64,000 nt of DNA from an uncultured Bacteroidales bacterium (GCA_902776835.1 CACYRK010000009.1:21191-85190), one strand, 5' to 3'; shown: positions 28,698 to 38,346, numbered from the stretch's first letter. Program-made: numbers and translations. Notes: generated by a model from the letters alone, not told the origin.

Positions 28698-30968
28698 TTA
28701 AAAATCAAGGCGTAATGTCACACCGGCCTCGCATCCACGGCCACGTTGCAAGAACTCGTGGCCGATGCTCACAAAGTAAAATGTCTTGTATTCTGTGTCA
28801 CACAGGTTGCTTGCCCACAACTGCACGTTGTAGTGCTTGCCGTGTAGCGTGGCACTGGCTCCGAGCAGGGTGTAGAACGGCTGGCTCAGTGTGTTGGCCT
28901 CGTTCCAGTAGATGCGTCCGGTGCCATCGAGATGTGCCTCCAGGGTGATGGCGTCGGCCCAATCGCCCGTGATGCCCAGTTGGTGGCTCACCTGGCAATG
29001 CAGCGTGTTGTCGGGGCTGTAGGGCACATGGCGGTGGCGATAGTCGGCCTTGCCGTCATTATAGTCGAGGAAGCGCGCGCTCGTGTAGCCGTAACTCACG
29101 CTCACCTCGGTGCCGCACGTCGAGGCCCAAGTTGCCGACAGTTCGCCGCCAAGGTTGCGTGTGTGGCCGGCGTTAGTCATCACGCGGCCCGTCGTAGTGC
29201 CGTCGGGGAAGACGGTGAGTTGGCGGTCGTGACAGTCCATCCAGAACACGCTGGCGTCGATGCTCACATTGCCGTGCCAGGTGCCCTGCCAGTGTGTGCC
29301 GGCCTCGAAGTTCCATGCTTTCTCGGGGCGATAACTCACAATCTTGTCGACGTCGTAGCGCGCTCCGATGCCCATCATGCCCATGAGCCGCTGTTGTAGC
29401 ACATCGCTGAACATCTGCGTGTTGAAGCCGCCGGCCTTGCTGCCGCGGCTCGCCGTCAGCCACACGGCATTGCGGTCGTTGCCGCCCAGTTGGTAACTGA
29501 GCGTGACGCGAGGCAGCACCTCGAAGAAGTCTTGGTGCAGGCGGCCGCGGTCGTCGATGTCGATGGCTTCGTGGGCCATCACCTCGCCGGTGGCGCCCAC
29601 AAGGATGTTGTAGCCGGTGTTGGTGTAACTGTGGTAGCGCATGCCGGCATGCTCGTAGTCCAGGCGAACGCCGGCGGTGAGTTGCCAGCGGTCATGCTTG
29701 AGCGTCGATTGGTGATACAGCGCCGCGCCGCCTGTGGGCATCACGAAGTCGCTGCCCAGCAGAAACTCGCGGCTGTCCCACGCAATGGGATAACTCGGTG
29801 CAGCCATATTGCGGTGGTTCTCAATGAGTTCGCCTATGCCGGTGTCCTTGAAGGTTACCGGGGCGTTCATCGTCATGCGGCGGTAGTAGCCGAAGGCGCC
29901 AACAAGCCATGAGTATTTGTCGCCCGCGTGGCGTGCCACCACGTCCTGCGTGACGGCGTGCTCGCGGCGTTTCTGCGTAAGGGTGAAGTAGGGCTGCGGC
30001 GTGAAGTCCTGGTCCAGGGTCATGTTGTCGTCGAGATATTGGTAACTCGTGATGCTCGAGAGGTCGACGCACTCCATGCGTTTGCTCACGGTGAGGCCGT
30101 CCATCACGCTTGTGCGGCGGTAGAAGCAAGTGTCGTTGTATGCCACCTGGCCCGTTTCCACCCACTCATAGGGGTAGCCGCCCTGCCTACTCACCGATGC
30201 CTGTGCCACGTTGCTCACGCGCCACTGGTTGTCGCCGGCCCATTCAACTTTCACGCGGGCGCTGCCCTGGCGCTCCCAGTCAGTCAACTCCCCGTTGTAG
30301 TTGTTGCGCCACTGGCCGCCACTGCGCGTGTAGTAGCCGCTCGCCCCTAATGCCCAGCGGTCGCCGAGCAGGCGGTAATGGCTCAAGCCCACCTTGCCGC
30401 TGCGGTGGCTGCCCCACTGCGCCAGTGCGCGTGTGCCCTGGTAACTCAGTGGCGACAGCGTGTACACGTTCATCAGGCCGCCCACTGTGTTGCGGCCGTA
30501 GAGTGTGCTCTGCGGGCCACGAAGCATCTCGATGCGCGTGATGTCCATCATGTCGACGTCGTAGTTCTCCTTGCACAACACGGGGATGTTGTCGATGTTA
30601 AGGCCCACTGCCGGTTGGTCGATGCGTGTGCCCAGGCCGCGCACGTAGATGGTGGATGTCATGCGGCTGCCGTATTCCGGGATGAAAAAGTTGGGCACCT
30701 GCAGGGTGGCGTCGCGCACCGTGAGTACGCGGTCGCGCTCCACAGTGCCGCGGCCTAACACCGTGCCCGACGCGCCTGGCATGCCCAGGGCCGACGGGTT
30801 TTTGATGGCGGTCACGGTAAGTTCGTCGATGGTCACCGTCATGCTGTCGCCATCGATGGCCTTAGCCGTCTCGCCCATGGCGCTGATGGCCACGAGCATG
30901 AGCGGCAGCAGCGCTGACCACCGTCGTGCAAATGCTTTGAAATCTACTTTTTGTACCCTGAAAATCAT
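28698..30968 (-). CDS. TonB-dependent outer-membrane receptor
   Basis: A 756-residue receptor: signal peptide (LLPLMLVAISAMGETAKA), TonB box-like stretch TIDELTVTA, plug domain (STIYVRGLGTRIDQPAVG, IEMLRGPQSTLYGRNTVGG) and a 22-strand barrel ending in the aromatic CEAGVTLRLDF. It lacks the N-terminal carboxypeptidase-like domain and the SusD partner of glycan receptors, so a small ligand such as a metal chelate, vitamin or siderophore is more likely. It starts 124 bp downstream of the GH13 gene's stop and has its own promoter with a dyad. Confidence 0.9.
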   Translation of the reverse strand: MIFRVQKVDFKAFARRWSALLPLMLVAISAMGETAKAIDGDSMTVTIDELTVTAIKNPSALGMPGASGTVLGRGTVERDRVLTVRDATLQVPNFFIPEYGSRMTSTIYVRGLGTRIDQPAVGLNIDNIPVLCKENYDVDMMDITRIEMLRGPQSTLYGRNTVGGLMNVYTLSPLSYQGTRALAQWGSHRSGKVGLSHYRLLGDRWALGASGYYTRSGGQWRNNYNGELTDWERQGSARVKVEWAGDNQWRVSNVAQASVSRQGGYPYEWVETGQVAYNDTCFYRRTSVMDGLTVSKRMECVDLSSITSYQYLDDNMTLDQDFTPQPYFTLTQKRREHAVTQDVVARHAGDKYSWLVGAFGYYRRMTMNAPVTFKDTGIGELIENHRNMAAPSYPIAWDSREFLLGSDFVMPTGGAALYHQSTLKHDRWQLTAGVRLDYEHAGMRYHSYTNTGYNILVGATGEVMAHEAIDIDDRGRLHQDFFEVLPRVTLSYQLGGNDRNAVWLTASRGSKAGGFNTQMFSDVLQQRLMGMMGIGARYDVDKIVSYRPEKAWNFEAGTHWQGTWHGNVSIDASVFWMDCHDRQLTVFPDGTTTGRVMTNAGHTRNLGGELSATWASTCGTEVSVSYGYTSARFLDYNDGKADYRHRHVPYSPDNTLHCQVSHQLGITGDWADAITLEAHLDGTGRIYWNEANTLSQPFYTLLGASATLHGKHYNVQLWASNLCDTEYKTFYFVSIGHEFLQRGRGCEAGVTLRLDF

Positions 30969-30973
30969 GCTGC

Positions 30974-31022
30974 AAAATTACACCTATCACTAAAAATAGG
31001 CAATAGCCACTTTTAGTGATAA
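30974..31022 (-). promoter_or_regulatory. promoter and probable operator of the TonB receptor
   Basis: The -7 box TAATTTTG (30974-30981, minus strand) ends 5 nt before the ATG. Directly upstream an 11-bp perfect inverted repeat TATCACTAAAA-N15-TTTTAGTGATA (30986-31022) spans the place of the -33 element. Confidence 0.6.
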
Positions 31023-31092
31023 ATCAGTGATGCCTGACCAGGCGGTGGTAGTTGGCCCACCGCCACTTGGTCAGGCAAAAGCATGAGTGGTG

Positions 31093-32493
31093 TTATTTCT
31101 TGTAGAGGATGTAGGCGGTCATCGGCTCGAGTTGAGCGTTGAGGCGACCCTTCTTCACGTCGAAGCGCTTGCCGGTCACCTTGTCGTTGTAGCGGCCGTT
31201 GGCGATGGTCACGTCGCAGGTGAGTTGAGCCGGCTGCTCGTCGAGGTTGATGATTACAGCGGCCTTGCTGCCACGCTCCACTATGATTTGGCGGCCGTTC
31301 TCGCTGAAGATGAGGTTCTCGGGCTCACCGTAGGTGCGGTGGCGGAACTCATTGGCGGCGCGAACGACAGGGTGCTTGAACTCATCGTTGCCCACCTTGC
31401 CAATCTCGTTGTCGCCCCAGTAGTTGTCGCGCGTGCTGCCGTGAGGCCGCGAGTAGAACAGCGGGGTGCCATATTGGCGAGCCACCAGGAACACCCAGCC
31501 CAGGCGAATGAGTTCGTCGCTCATGCCTGCCGAGGCGTGGTCGTTGCAGTAGGTGTCGTGCGACTCCACCCAGGTGATCAGGTGCGCCGGGTCGACCGAG
31601 TGGTGCCACGAGAGCAGGTCGTCGGCATGGGCATTGTGCTTGTTGAGCACGTTGCGCAGCACCCAGCCGTAGTTGCTGGCGGTGAGGTCCATGTATTCGG
31701 CATAGCCCTGCTCGGGCACGTTGCGGTCCTGCAGCACCTCGCCGTAGATGAAGAGTTCGTCGCGCGGCACGGCCAGGCTGAGTCCCTTCACCGGCTTGCG
31801 CCCCATGGCCACGTCCCAGAAGTCGTTTTGCGGCGACTTGGGGTCGCACATCTCGTCGGGCAGGCCGATGTGCTTGGCTGTGTCGTAGCGGAAGCCGCGA
31901 GCGCCGCAAGCCAGCACGTCGTTGACGTATTGCATGTAGTAATACTGGAAGTCGGGGTTCTCGGTGTTGACGTCGGGCAGCGTACCCATCTCGCCGGTGG
32001 TGCACTGATAGCGGTCGCTATAGTCGTTGATGGGCCACAATCCGTTGGCGTGAAAGAGGTTCTCGCGGCCTCCCACGGCGCTGTCGAGGCGCGCGTTGAT
32101 GTAACTGCGGTCAATCACGGTGTGGTTAGGCAGCACATCCACGATGATGCGCAGGCCCAGTTGCGTAGCGTCGTCGCACAGTGCCTTGAACTCGTCGCGC
32201 GTGCCCAGTTGGTAGTTGCCTATGGTCCAGTCGGTGGGCTGATAGTGGTAATACCACTTGCCGTGGCCAAAGAGTTGACGACCGCCGTCTTCGCCCACTT
32301 TGCACTCGTTGATGGGCGACGTCTGCACAATGGTGAAACCGCCGTCCTTGATTTCCTGCAAGTGCTCGCGAATGGTGTTGAACGACCACGTCCACGCGTG
32401 CATGATAATCTCATTGTTACCGCCGTCGGCAGCCGCTGGCAGTGCGGTGAATGCTAAGGCCAGAAAGGCCGCTTTTTTGATGATTCTTAACAT
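31093..32493 (-). CDS. GH13 alpha-amylase family enzyme, secreted
   Basis: A 466-residue enzyme with a signal peptide (LALAFTALPAAADGG) and a TIM-barrel GH13 catalytic domain. Its four conserved regions are visible: VDVLPNHTV, GFRYDTAKHIG (nucleophile Asp), FIYGEVLQD (acid/base Glu) and VESHDTYCND (transition-state Asp). A short beta domain ends the protein. It hydrolyses alpha-1,4-glucans, probably in the periplasm or outside. I chose ATG 32493 (MLRIIKKAA). No SusCD pair is next to it. Confidence 0.9.
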   Translation of the reverse strand: MLRIIKKAAFLALAFTALPAAADGGNNEIIMHAWTWSFNTIREHLQEIKDGGFTIVQTSPINECKVGEDGGRQLFGHGKWYYHYQPTDWTIGNYQLGTRDEFKALCDDATQLGLRIIVDVLPNHTVIDRSYINARLDSAVGGRENLFHANGLWPINDYSDRYQCTTGEMGTLPDVNTENPDFQYYYMQYVNDVLACGARGFRYDTAKHIGLPDEMCDPKSPQNDFWDVAMGRKPVKGLSLAVPRDELFIYGEVLQDRNVPEQGYAEYMDLTASNYGWVLRNVLNKHNAHADDLLSWHHSVDPAHLITWVESHDTYCNDHASAGMSDELIRLGWVFLVARQYGTPLFYSRPHGSTRDNYWGDNEIGKVGNDEFKHPVVRAANEFRHRTYGEPENLIFSENGRQIIVERGSKAAVIINLDEQPAQLTCDVTIANGRYNDKVTGKRFDVKKGRLNAQLEPMTAYILYKK

Positions 32494-32571
32494 GGTGAAA
32501 ATGTGAAAAGCGAATGTTTTCGCAAAGTTCTTATTTTTGTTTGTAATGTGCAAAAGATATGAGAAAAAACC

Positions 32572-34413
32572 TCACCGGCGGCGTGGCGCGCCAGGGTATA
32601 GCGCGGCGAGCAGGTCGGGGCGGTGCATGCGCCGCAGCGCGGCCTGGATGGCTTGCCGGTATTTCGCGTCGTACCAGAAGAAATACTGCCGCTGGGCCAA
32701 CTTCTCCTCGCGGCTGTGAGCCGAGAACACCGGCTTGAGCGTGTAGGGGTGGAGGCCGGTGAAGAACGCCTCGGTCGACACCGTCATGGGCGTGGGCGTG
32801 AAGTCCTGCACCTGCTCCAGGTGGAAATTGAGGCGCTTGGTGATGGCGGCAAGTTCGGCCATGTCTTCCTCGCGGCACGCGGGGTGCGACGAGATGAAGT
32901 AGGGGATGAGTTGCTGGTTGAGGTTGTAGCGCTTGTTCACGCGGTCGAAGAGCGCCTTGAACTGCTCAAAGAGCGCAAACGACGGTTTGCGCATCACCTG
33001 CAGCACGGCGTCGCTGGTGTGCTCGGGGGCTACCTTCAGGCGGCCCGACACGTGGAAGCGAATCAACTCCTCGTTATAGCGGGCGTTCACCGCGTCGATG
33101 CGGCGGTCGCCGGTGCGGTGCATCGACAGGTCGTAACGCACACCGCTGCCGATAAACGATTTCTTCACCGCCGGCAGGGCGTTCACGGCATGGTAGATGT
33201 CGAGCAACGCGCTGTGGTCTGTGTTGAGGTTGGGGCACGGCTTGGGGTGCAGGCACGACGGACGTGCGCAGCGCTGGCACCGCGACAGGTCGTGGCCGTG
33301 CATGCCGTACATGTTGGCGCTGGGTCCGCCCAGGTCGCTGATGTAGCCCTTAAAGTCGGCCATGCGGGTCACCTGCTCCACCTCGCGCATAATCGAGGCC
33401 TTGCTGCGCGAGGCGATGAATTTGCCCTGGTGCGCGCTGATGGTGCAGAAGGCGCAGCCGCCAAAGCAGCCGCGGTGCATGTTCACCGAGTGGCGTATCA
33501 TCTCGTAGGCCGGAATGCGCTTGCCCAGATAGCGGGGGTGGGGCAGGCGTGTGTAAGGCAAGTCGAACGAGGCGTCGATTTCTTGGGTGGTCATCGGCGG
33601 ATTGGTGCGATTGACCTTAATGGCCACGTCGCCAGTTACTTGCCACAAGTTGTGCCCGTGCCACAGGTTGCTCTCTACCTCGATCTGCCTGAAATTCTGG
33701 GCCTGAGCCTTGGCGTCGCGCTGGCAAGTGGCATAGTCGTTGAGCACCACGTCGTCGCCCTCGGTGGGCACCTCGCCCACTTGGCGTCGCACCACGGTCT
33801 GCGGGATACTGGTTAGGCTGTCGATCGTGGCTCCGTCGCGCAGGGCGTCGGCAATCTGCACGATGGGCTTCTCGCCCATGCCGTACACGAGCAAGTCGGC
33901 CGGGCTGTCGATGAGTATCGACGGCCTTAGGCGGTCCTGCCAATAGTCGTAATGCGCCACACGCCTCAGCGAGGCCTCGATGCCGCCGGCCACCACGGGC
34001 ACATGGGGGAAGAGGCGCTTCAGCGCTTCGGCGTAGACGATGGTGGGGTAGTCGGGGCGCGCTCCGGCGCGGCCTTCGGGGGTGTAGGCGTCGTCGTTAC
34101 GGCGCTTGCGCGAGGCGGTGTAGTGGTTCACCATCGAGTCCATAGCGCCGGCATGGATGCCGAAAAACAGGCTAGGCTCGCCAAGTTTGCGGAAGTCGCG
34201 CAAGTCGTCGCGCCAGTTGGGCTGCGGCACGATGGCCACGCGGTAGCCATGCGCCTCGAGCACACGTCCAATCACCGCGGCGCCCATCGACGGGTGGTCG
34301 ATATAGGCGTCGCCGGTAAAGATGATCACATCGGCCTGGTCCCAGCCCAGATGCTCCATCTCCTTGCGTGTGGTGGGCAGCCACTGCCCCTCGATGCGAT
34401 GATGTGACGGCAT
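32572..34413 (-). CDS. ygiQ: YgiQ family radical SAM protein
   Basis: A 613-residue protein: an N-terminal cobalamin-binding-like/UPF0313 domain (ADVIIFTGDAYIDHPS) and a radical SAM core with the 4Fe-4S motif MHRGCFGGCAFCTIS, then the long conserved C-terminal region (VAPEHTSDAVLQVMRKPS). The family is widely conserved but its reaction is unknown. I chose ATG 34413 (MPSHHRIEGQW); the promoter lies just upstream. Confidence 0.9.
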   Translation of the reverse strand: MPSHHRIEGQWLPTTRKEMEHLGWDQADVIIFTGDAYIDHPSMGAAVIGRVLEAHGYRVAIVPQPNWRDDLRDFRKLGEPSLFFGIHAGAMDSMVNHYTASRKRRNDDAYTPEGRAGARPDYPTIVYAEALKRLFPHVPVVAGGIEASLRRVAHYDYWQDRLRPSILIDSPADLLVYGMGEKPIVQIADALRDGATIDSLTSIPQTVVRRQVGEVPTEGDDVVLNDYATCQRDAKAQAQNFRQIEVESNLWHGHNLWQVTGDVAIKVNRTNPPMTTQEIDASFDLPYTRLPHPRYLGKRIPAYEMIRHSVNMHRGCFGGCAFCTISAHQGKFIASRSKASIMREVEQVTRMADFKGYISDLGGPSANMYGMHGHDLSRCQRCARPSCLHPKPCPNLNTDHSALLDIYHAVNALPAVKKSFIGSGVRYDLSMHRTGDRRIDAVNARYNEELIRFHVSGRLKVAPEHTSDAVLQVMRKPSFALFEQFKALFDRVNKRYNLNQQLIPYFISSHPACREEDMAELAAITKRLNFHLEQVQDFTPTPMTVSTEAFFTGLHPYTLKPVFSAHSREEKLAQRQYFFWYDAKYRQAIQAALRRMHRPDLLAALYPGAPRRR

Positions 34414-34431
34414 GATGAATGCTGTTTTCTG

Positions 34432-34463
34432 CAAAATTACAAATAAGCGCGAGAAAAAACAAA
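34432..34463 (-). promoter_or_regulatory. ygiQ promoter whose -33 box lies in a REP-like hairpin
   Basis: TAATTTTG (34432-34439) and TTTG (34460-34463) on the minus strand are 20 bp apart. The TTTG is one arm of the repeat hairpin at 34453-34479. Confidence 0.55.
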
Positions 34464-34507
34464 CTTGTTTGAGTTTTTCCGAGTGGAGGTAATTTCGACC
34501 GCAGGTC
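34446..34507 (+). repeat. REP-like hairpin element beside the RAYT gene
   Basis: GCGCGAG is followed by a hairpin (34453-34479: GAAAAA-a-CAAAC-TT-GTTTG-ag-TTTTTC) and CCGAGTGGAGG. The same plan is found inside seven tRNA genes at 57.5-59.1 kb. It lies downstream of the RAYT stop. Confidence 0.65.
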
Positions 34508-34554
34508 AAAAATACAAAAAAAGTGAGATTTTCGCTCTTTTGGACTGAAAATGC

Positions 34555-35607
34555 TCAGTTAGAACTTGCGATGGCTGCCGACAGGCGGTTGAGGGCGAGG
34601 CACTGCTGGCGGGTGATGGCGATGTGCTCGTTGTGGTGCTCCCAGGGCGCGATGATGAGCAGTTGGCCGCGCGTGCAAGCATTGAAAAACTCACCACTGG
34701 GTTTGGAGTATGGGGTGAGGCCGTTCTCGGCAAGGAAGATGAGCGGCATGCCGGCATCGAGCAGGGCGCGCATCACGGCTTTTTCGCCTGCCGAGATGGC
34801 TGGCGACACATGCACGGCGCCATGCTGCGCGGCTTCAACGGCATTGTGTGCCGCGCGAGCAATCTCCTCTTCGGTGAGATGGCGCGAGCACTGCACCGCG
34901 CGTATGTCGGGCCGCTCGAGCAAAAATCGGTTGCCCAGCATCGAGCAACTATGTCCCGCCACCTCCTGGTTAAAGCGCACCCTGAACAACTCAGGCTGCT
35001 CCCTCCTCATCATCAACCGCCGCGGGTTCCCCCGCAAATAGGAAATAAGGCGTGGCAGCATGTCGTAGTTTTTGTTTATGATATCGTTATAGCCAAGTTC
35101 AAAAAGCAAGCCTGGCTGTTGTTGCCGAGGCAATGCCTCGTCCTGCGATAAAACGTTGCCTGCCTTGTTGTGCCTGTTTTCTCCTCGGTTTTCCGTAGGT
35201 TGAGGCATTGCCTCAACGATAATCTTACGATAGGCCTTATTGCACCCAACCTTGAAACCGTTAACAACCTGCCCAAGGTGGCAATTCATCTTTTGGGTCA
35301 CTTGCAAAATGCCATGCAGGTGATCGGGCATTAACTGCATGGCAATCAGTTTTATCTCAGGATGAAACTCTGGTATCCTTTTCCAAGAGGCTTGAACGGC
35401 AAGTCCTAACTCTGAGGGAACGAAAATGGGTGCTTTTGAGTTGCCTTTTACCTCTCCGAGCAATGGCCGCCGTCCTTTAACAACAAGAGTTATGAAATAA
35501 ATGTTACGACCGGAGTAGTCGTTAAAGTCGCTGCGCCGTTTCATGGATGGCACCTTTGCTCCAGCATGCCGCTTTTTATCTTCAACCCATTTTTTCCCCT
35601 TATCCAT
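34555..35607 (-). CDS. REP-associated (Y1/HUH) transposase fused to a Rossmann-like C-terminal domain
   Basis: A 350-residue protein. Residues ~25-200 match the Y1_Tnp/RAYT family: ITLVVKGRRPLLGE, the HUH motif in MPDHLHGIL and a candidate tyrosine in LLFELGYNDII, followed by LISYLRGNPRR. RAYTs cut and join single-stranded DNA at REP hairpins. The C-terminal ~110 residues (HLTEEEIARAAHNAVEAA, PLIFLAENGLTPYSKPSGE, RGQLLIIAPWEH) resemble a nucleotide-binding Rossmann domain of the DprA/SLOG kind. An internal hydrophilic insert (~130-165) is encoded by DNA that holds two palindromes. The gene ends 3 bp before uvrB's stop side. Confidence 0.75.
   Translation of the reverse strand: MDKGKKWVEDKKRHAGAKVPSMKRRSDFNDYSGRNIYFITLVVKGRRPLLGEVKGNSKAPIFVPSELGLAVQASWKRIPEFHPEIKLIAMQLMPDHLHGILQVTQKMNCHLGQVVNGFKVGCNKAYRKIIVEAMPQPTENRGENRHNKAGNVLSQDEALPRQQQPGLLFELGYNDIINKNYDMLPRLISYLRGNPRRLMMRREQPELFRVRFNQEVAGHSCSMLGNRFLLERPDIRAVQCSRHLTEEEIARAAHNAVEAAQHGAVHVSPAISAGEKAVMRALLDAGMPLIFLAENGLTPYSKPSGEFFNACTRGQLLIIAPWEHHNEHIAITRQQCLALNRLSAAIASSN
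35125..35222. repeat. two GAGGCAATGCCTC palindromes inside the RAYT gene
   Basis: GAGGCAATGCCTC occurs at about 35127-35139, and its reverse complement GAGGCATTGCCTC at about 35205-35217, the latter within GTTGAGGCATTGCCTCAAC and preceded by GTAG. They bracket the hydrophilic insert of the protein. Confidence 0.6.
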
Positions 35608-35609
35608 AA

Positions 35610-37712
35610 TTATTGATTAGATTGCTGCAACTTGGACTGGAGTTTTAGGATTTCGTCGCGGTATTGGGCGGCTTCGAGGAAATCCATGCGCTTTGCGGCG
35701 TCGACCATCTGCTGCTTGAGATGATCGATGGCGTTTTCGATTTGTCCAGTTGTCATGTAGGCCACGACGGGGTCGGCGGCGACACCGGCGGTGGGGTTGA
35801 ATTCGGCAGCCGCCTGCTGGTTGCGCAGGTCGTCGCCACGCAAGCCGCTGTAATCCACTACGTTGCTCTCGTAGCGGCGGGCGTGAGCCTGGCGCTCCTC
35901 AGTGCGCACCATGTCGGTGTCGGCACCAATGATGGCGTTGCGGGCCTTGACGATGGCTTGCGGCGTGATGCCGTGGTCCTCGTTGTATTTCAGTTGCAGG
36001 GTGCGACGGCGCTCGGTTTCGTCGATGGTTTGCTGCATCGACTGCGTGATGGTGTCGGCATACATAATCACCATGCCGTTGAGGTTGCGCGCGGCACGGC
36101 CGGCCGTCTGTGTGAGCGATCGTCGGCTGCGCAGGAATCCCTCCTTGTCGGCATCGAGGATTGCCACCAGCGACACCTCGGGCAGGTCGAGGCCTTCGCG
36201 CAGCAGGTTCACGCCCACGAGCACGTCGATGGCCCCGGCGCGCAGGTCGTCGAGGATTTGGATGCGGTCCATCGTCTCCACGTCGCTGTGCATGTAGGCG
36301 CACCGTAGGTCGAACTTCGCCAGATAGTCGGTCAGTTCCTCGGCCATGCGCTTTGTGAGCGTGGTCACCAGTGTGCGCTCGTTGTGTTCGACGCGCAGTT
36401 GGATTTCCTCGAGCAGGTCGTCCATCTGGCCACGCGAGGGTCGCACGACGATTTTCGGGTCGAGCAGTCCGGTGGGTCGTATGATTTGTTCGGTAATCAC
36501 ACCCTCGCACTGCTGCAGTTCATAGTCGGCTGGCGTGGCGCTGACGTAGATGGTTTGGTGCGTCATGGCCTCAAACTCCTCGAAACGCAGCGGGCGGTTG
36601 TCGAGAGCGGCCTCCAGGCGGAAGCCGTAGCGCACCAGGTTGGTCTTGCGCGACTGATCGCCGCCGTACATGGCGCGTATTTGCGGTATGGTGACGTGGC
36701 TCTCGTCGATAATCGTGAGGAAGTCGTCGGGGAAGTAGTCGAGCAGGCAGAAGGGCCGCATGCCCGGCTGACGGCCGTCGAAGTAGCGCGAATAGTTCTC
36801 GATGCCAGTGCAATAGCCTATCTCGCGAATCATCTCCAGGTCGTAGGTCACGCGCTCATACAGGCGCTTGGCCTCCACGGGGCGGTCTTCGCGACGGAAT
36901 GCCTCGACTTGCGTGCCCAGGTCGACATCGATGCGGCCCAAGGCTTGCGCCATGCGCTCCTTGGTGGTGACGAAAATGTTGGCCGGGAAAATGCGGAACT
37001 GGTTCACGCTTTCGCGCGGTGTCATCGTGAGCGGGTCGAGCAGGCTCATCGACTCAATCTCGTTGCCCCAGAAGATGACGCGCAGCATGATGTCCTCGTC
37101 GCTCAGGTACACGTCCACCGTATCGCCCTTGACGCGGAAGTTGCCCATCTTCATCTCCACCTCGTTGCGCGAGTAGAGCGCGTCGACGAGTTTGCGCAGA
37201 AACATGTCGCGGTTCATGTCGTCGCCCACATGCAGCGTGATGGCGTTAGCATTGATGTCCTCGGGATTGCCCATGCCGTAGAGGCACGACACGCTCGACA
37301 CCACCACGATGTCGCGGCGGCCGCTCAGTAGTGCCGTCACCGTCGACAGGCGCAGGCGCTCAATCTCCTCGTTGATGGCGAGGTCTTTCTCGATGTATTT
37401 GTCGGTCGACGGGATGTAGGCCTCGGGCTGGTAGTAGTCGTAGTAACTTACGAAGTAATGCACCGAGTTCTCGGGAAAGAACGTCTTAAACTCGGCATAG
37501 AGTTGCGCGGCCAGCGTCTTATTGTGCGACAGCACAAGGGTGGGGCGGCCGGTTTCGGCGATGACATTGGCCATGGTAAATGTCTTTCCCGAGCCTGTCA
37601 CACCCAGCAACGTCTGGTAGGGAACGCCGTCGTTGACGCCCTGACTCAACTGGGCGATAGCCTGTGGCTGGTCGCCCGTAGCGGCATATTGTGAGTGTAA
37701 CTTAAATGCCAT
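35610..37712 (-). CDS. uvrB: excinuclease ABC subunit B
   Basis: The damage-verifying helicase of nucleotide excision repair. Walker [16 protein letters not shown], the beta-hairpin region ([20 protein letters not shown]), [14 protein letters not shown], helicase motifs [19 protein letters not shown] and QTAGRAARN, and the C-terminal UVR motif ([19 protein letters not shown]). I chose ATG 37712 ([10 protein letters not shown]), giving 700 residues. It is followed by the RAYT gene on the same strand. Confidence 0.96.
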   Translation of the reverse strand: MAFKLHSQYAATGDQPQAIAQLSQGVNDGVPYQTLLGVTGSGKTFTMANVIAETGRPTLVLSHNKTLAAQLYAEFKTFFPENSVHYFVSYYDYYQPEAYIPSTDKYIEKDLAINEEIERLRLSTVTALLSGRRDIVVVSSVSCLYGMGNPEDINANAITLHVGDDMNRDMFLRKLVDALYSRNEVEMKMGNFRVKGDTVDVYLSDEDIMLRVIFWGNEIESMSLLDPLTMTPRESVNQFRIFPANIFVTTKERMAQALGRIDVDLGTQVEAFRREDRPVEAKRLYERVTYDLEMIREIGYCTGIENYSRYFDGRQPGMRPFCLLDYFPDDFLTIIDESHVTIPQIRAMYGGDQSRKTNLVRYGFRLEAALDNRPLRFEEFEAMTHQTIYVSATPADYELQQCEGVITEQIIRPTGLLDPKIVVRPSRGQMDDLLEEIQLRVEHNERTLVTTLTKRMAEELTDYLAKFDLRCAYMHSDVETMDRIQILDDLRAGAIDVLVGVNLLREGLDLPEVSLVAILDADKEGFLRSRRSLTQTAGRAARNLNGMVIMYADTITQSMQQTIDETERRRTLQLKYNEDHGITPQAIVKARNAIIGADTDMVRTEERQAHARRYESNVVDYSGLRGDDLRNQQAAAEFNPTAGVAADPVVAYMTTGQIENAIDHLKQQMVDAAKRMDFLEAAQYRDEILKLQSKLQQSNQ

Positions 37713-37755
37713 CGCAAGATTTCCTGGCTTAGAGGGCCAGGGCTTTATGAAGAGG

Positions 37756-38346
37756 TTATTTGCCCATGTCGAGCAGTCGGAAGAACTGCGAGCGCGTTGC
37801 TTCGTCGTCAAACTCGCCGGTGTAGTGCATTGTCACCGTGGTGGAGCGTTGCTTCTCCACGCCGCGCATCTTCATGCACAGGTGCTGTGCTTCGCACACC
37901 ACAATCACGCCCTTGTTGGGCACGGTGCGTGCCAGTTCGTCGCAGATGTCCTGGGTGAGGCGTTCCTGCACTTGCAGGCGGCGTGCAAACACGTCGACCA
38001 CGCGGCCCAACTTGCTCAGGCCCACGATGTGTCCGTCGGGGATGTAGCCCACCGACACCGTGCCGAAGAACGGCAGCACGTGGTGCTCGCACAGCGAGTA
38101 AAATTCAATGTCCTTGACGACAACAATCTCGCGACCCTGATGGTCGAAGAGTGCCGCCTTGAGGATTTCTTGCGGGTCCTGATGGTATCCGTAGGTGTTT
38201 TCAAGCAATGCCTTGGCGGCTCGGGTGGGAGTCTTCACCAAGCCCTCGCGGGTGGGATCCTCGCCGATGAGTCGCAGGATGGCTTCGTAGTGTTCAGCGA
38301 TTTGTTTTACCAGTTGATCGTTGGTAGTCGCGTTCTTGTTATACAT
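37756..38346 (-). CDS. folE: GTP cyclohydrolase I
   Basis: A 196-residue enzyme of the first step of folate (or pterin) synthesis: GTP to dihydroneopterin triphosphate. Signatures are the zinc site CEHHVLPFFGTVSVGYIP with the partner cysteine in VVCEAQHLCMKMRG, and LSKLGRVVDVFARRLQVQE. Length is normal. It sits 40 bp downstream of the SPOR gene's stop, in the order tpiA-SPOR-folE frequent in Bacteroidales. Confidence 0.96.
   Translation of the reverse strand: MYNKNATTNDQLVKQIAEHYEAILRLIGEDPTREGLVKTPTRAAKALLENTYGYHQDPQEILKAALFDHQGREIVVVKDIEFYSLCEHHVLPFFGTVSVGYIPDGHIVGLSKLGRVVDVFARRLQVQERLTQDICDELARTVPNKGVIVVCEAQHLCMKMRGVEKQRSTTVTMHYTGEFDDEATRSQFFRLLDMGK

Noticed and set aside
31087..32457. 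456-residue open frame on the plus strand
   Set aside because: Antisense to the GH13 gene, whose catalytic motifs are clear.
28698..32493. Sus-type glycan utilisation locus
   Set aside because: The TonB receptor lacks SusC-type N-terminal domains and no SusD gene is present; the amylase neighbour alone is not enough.
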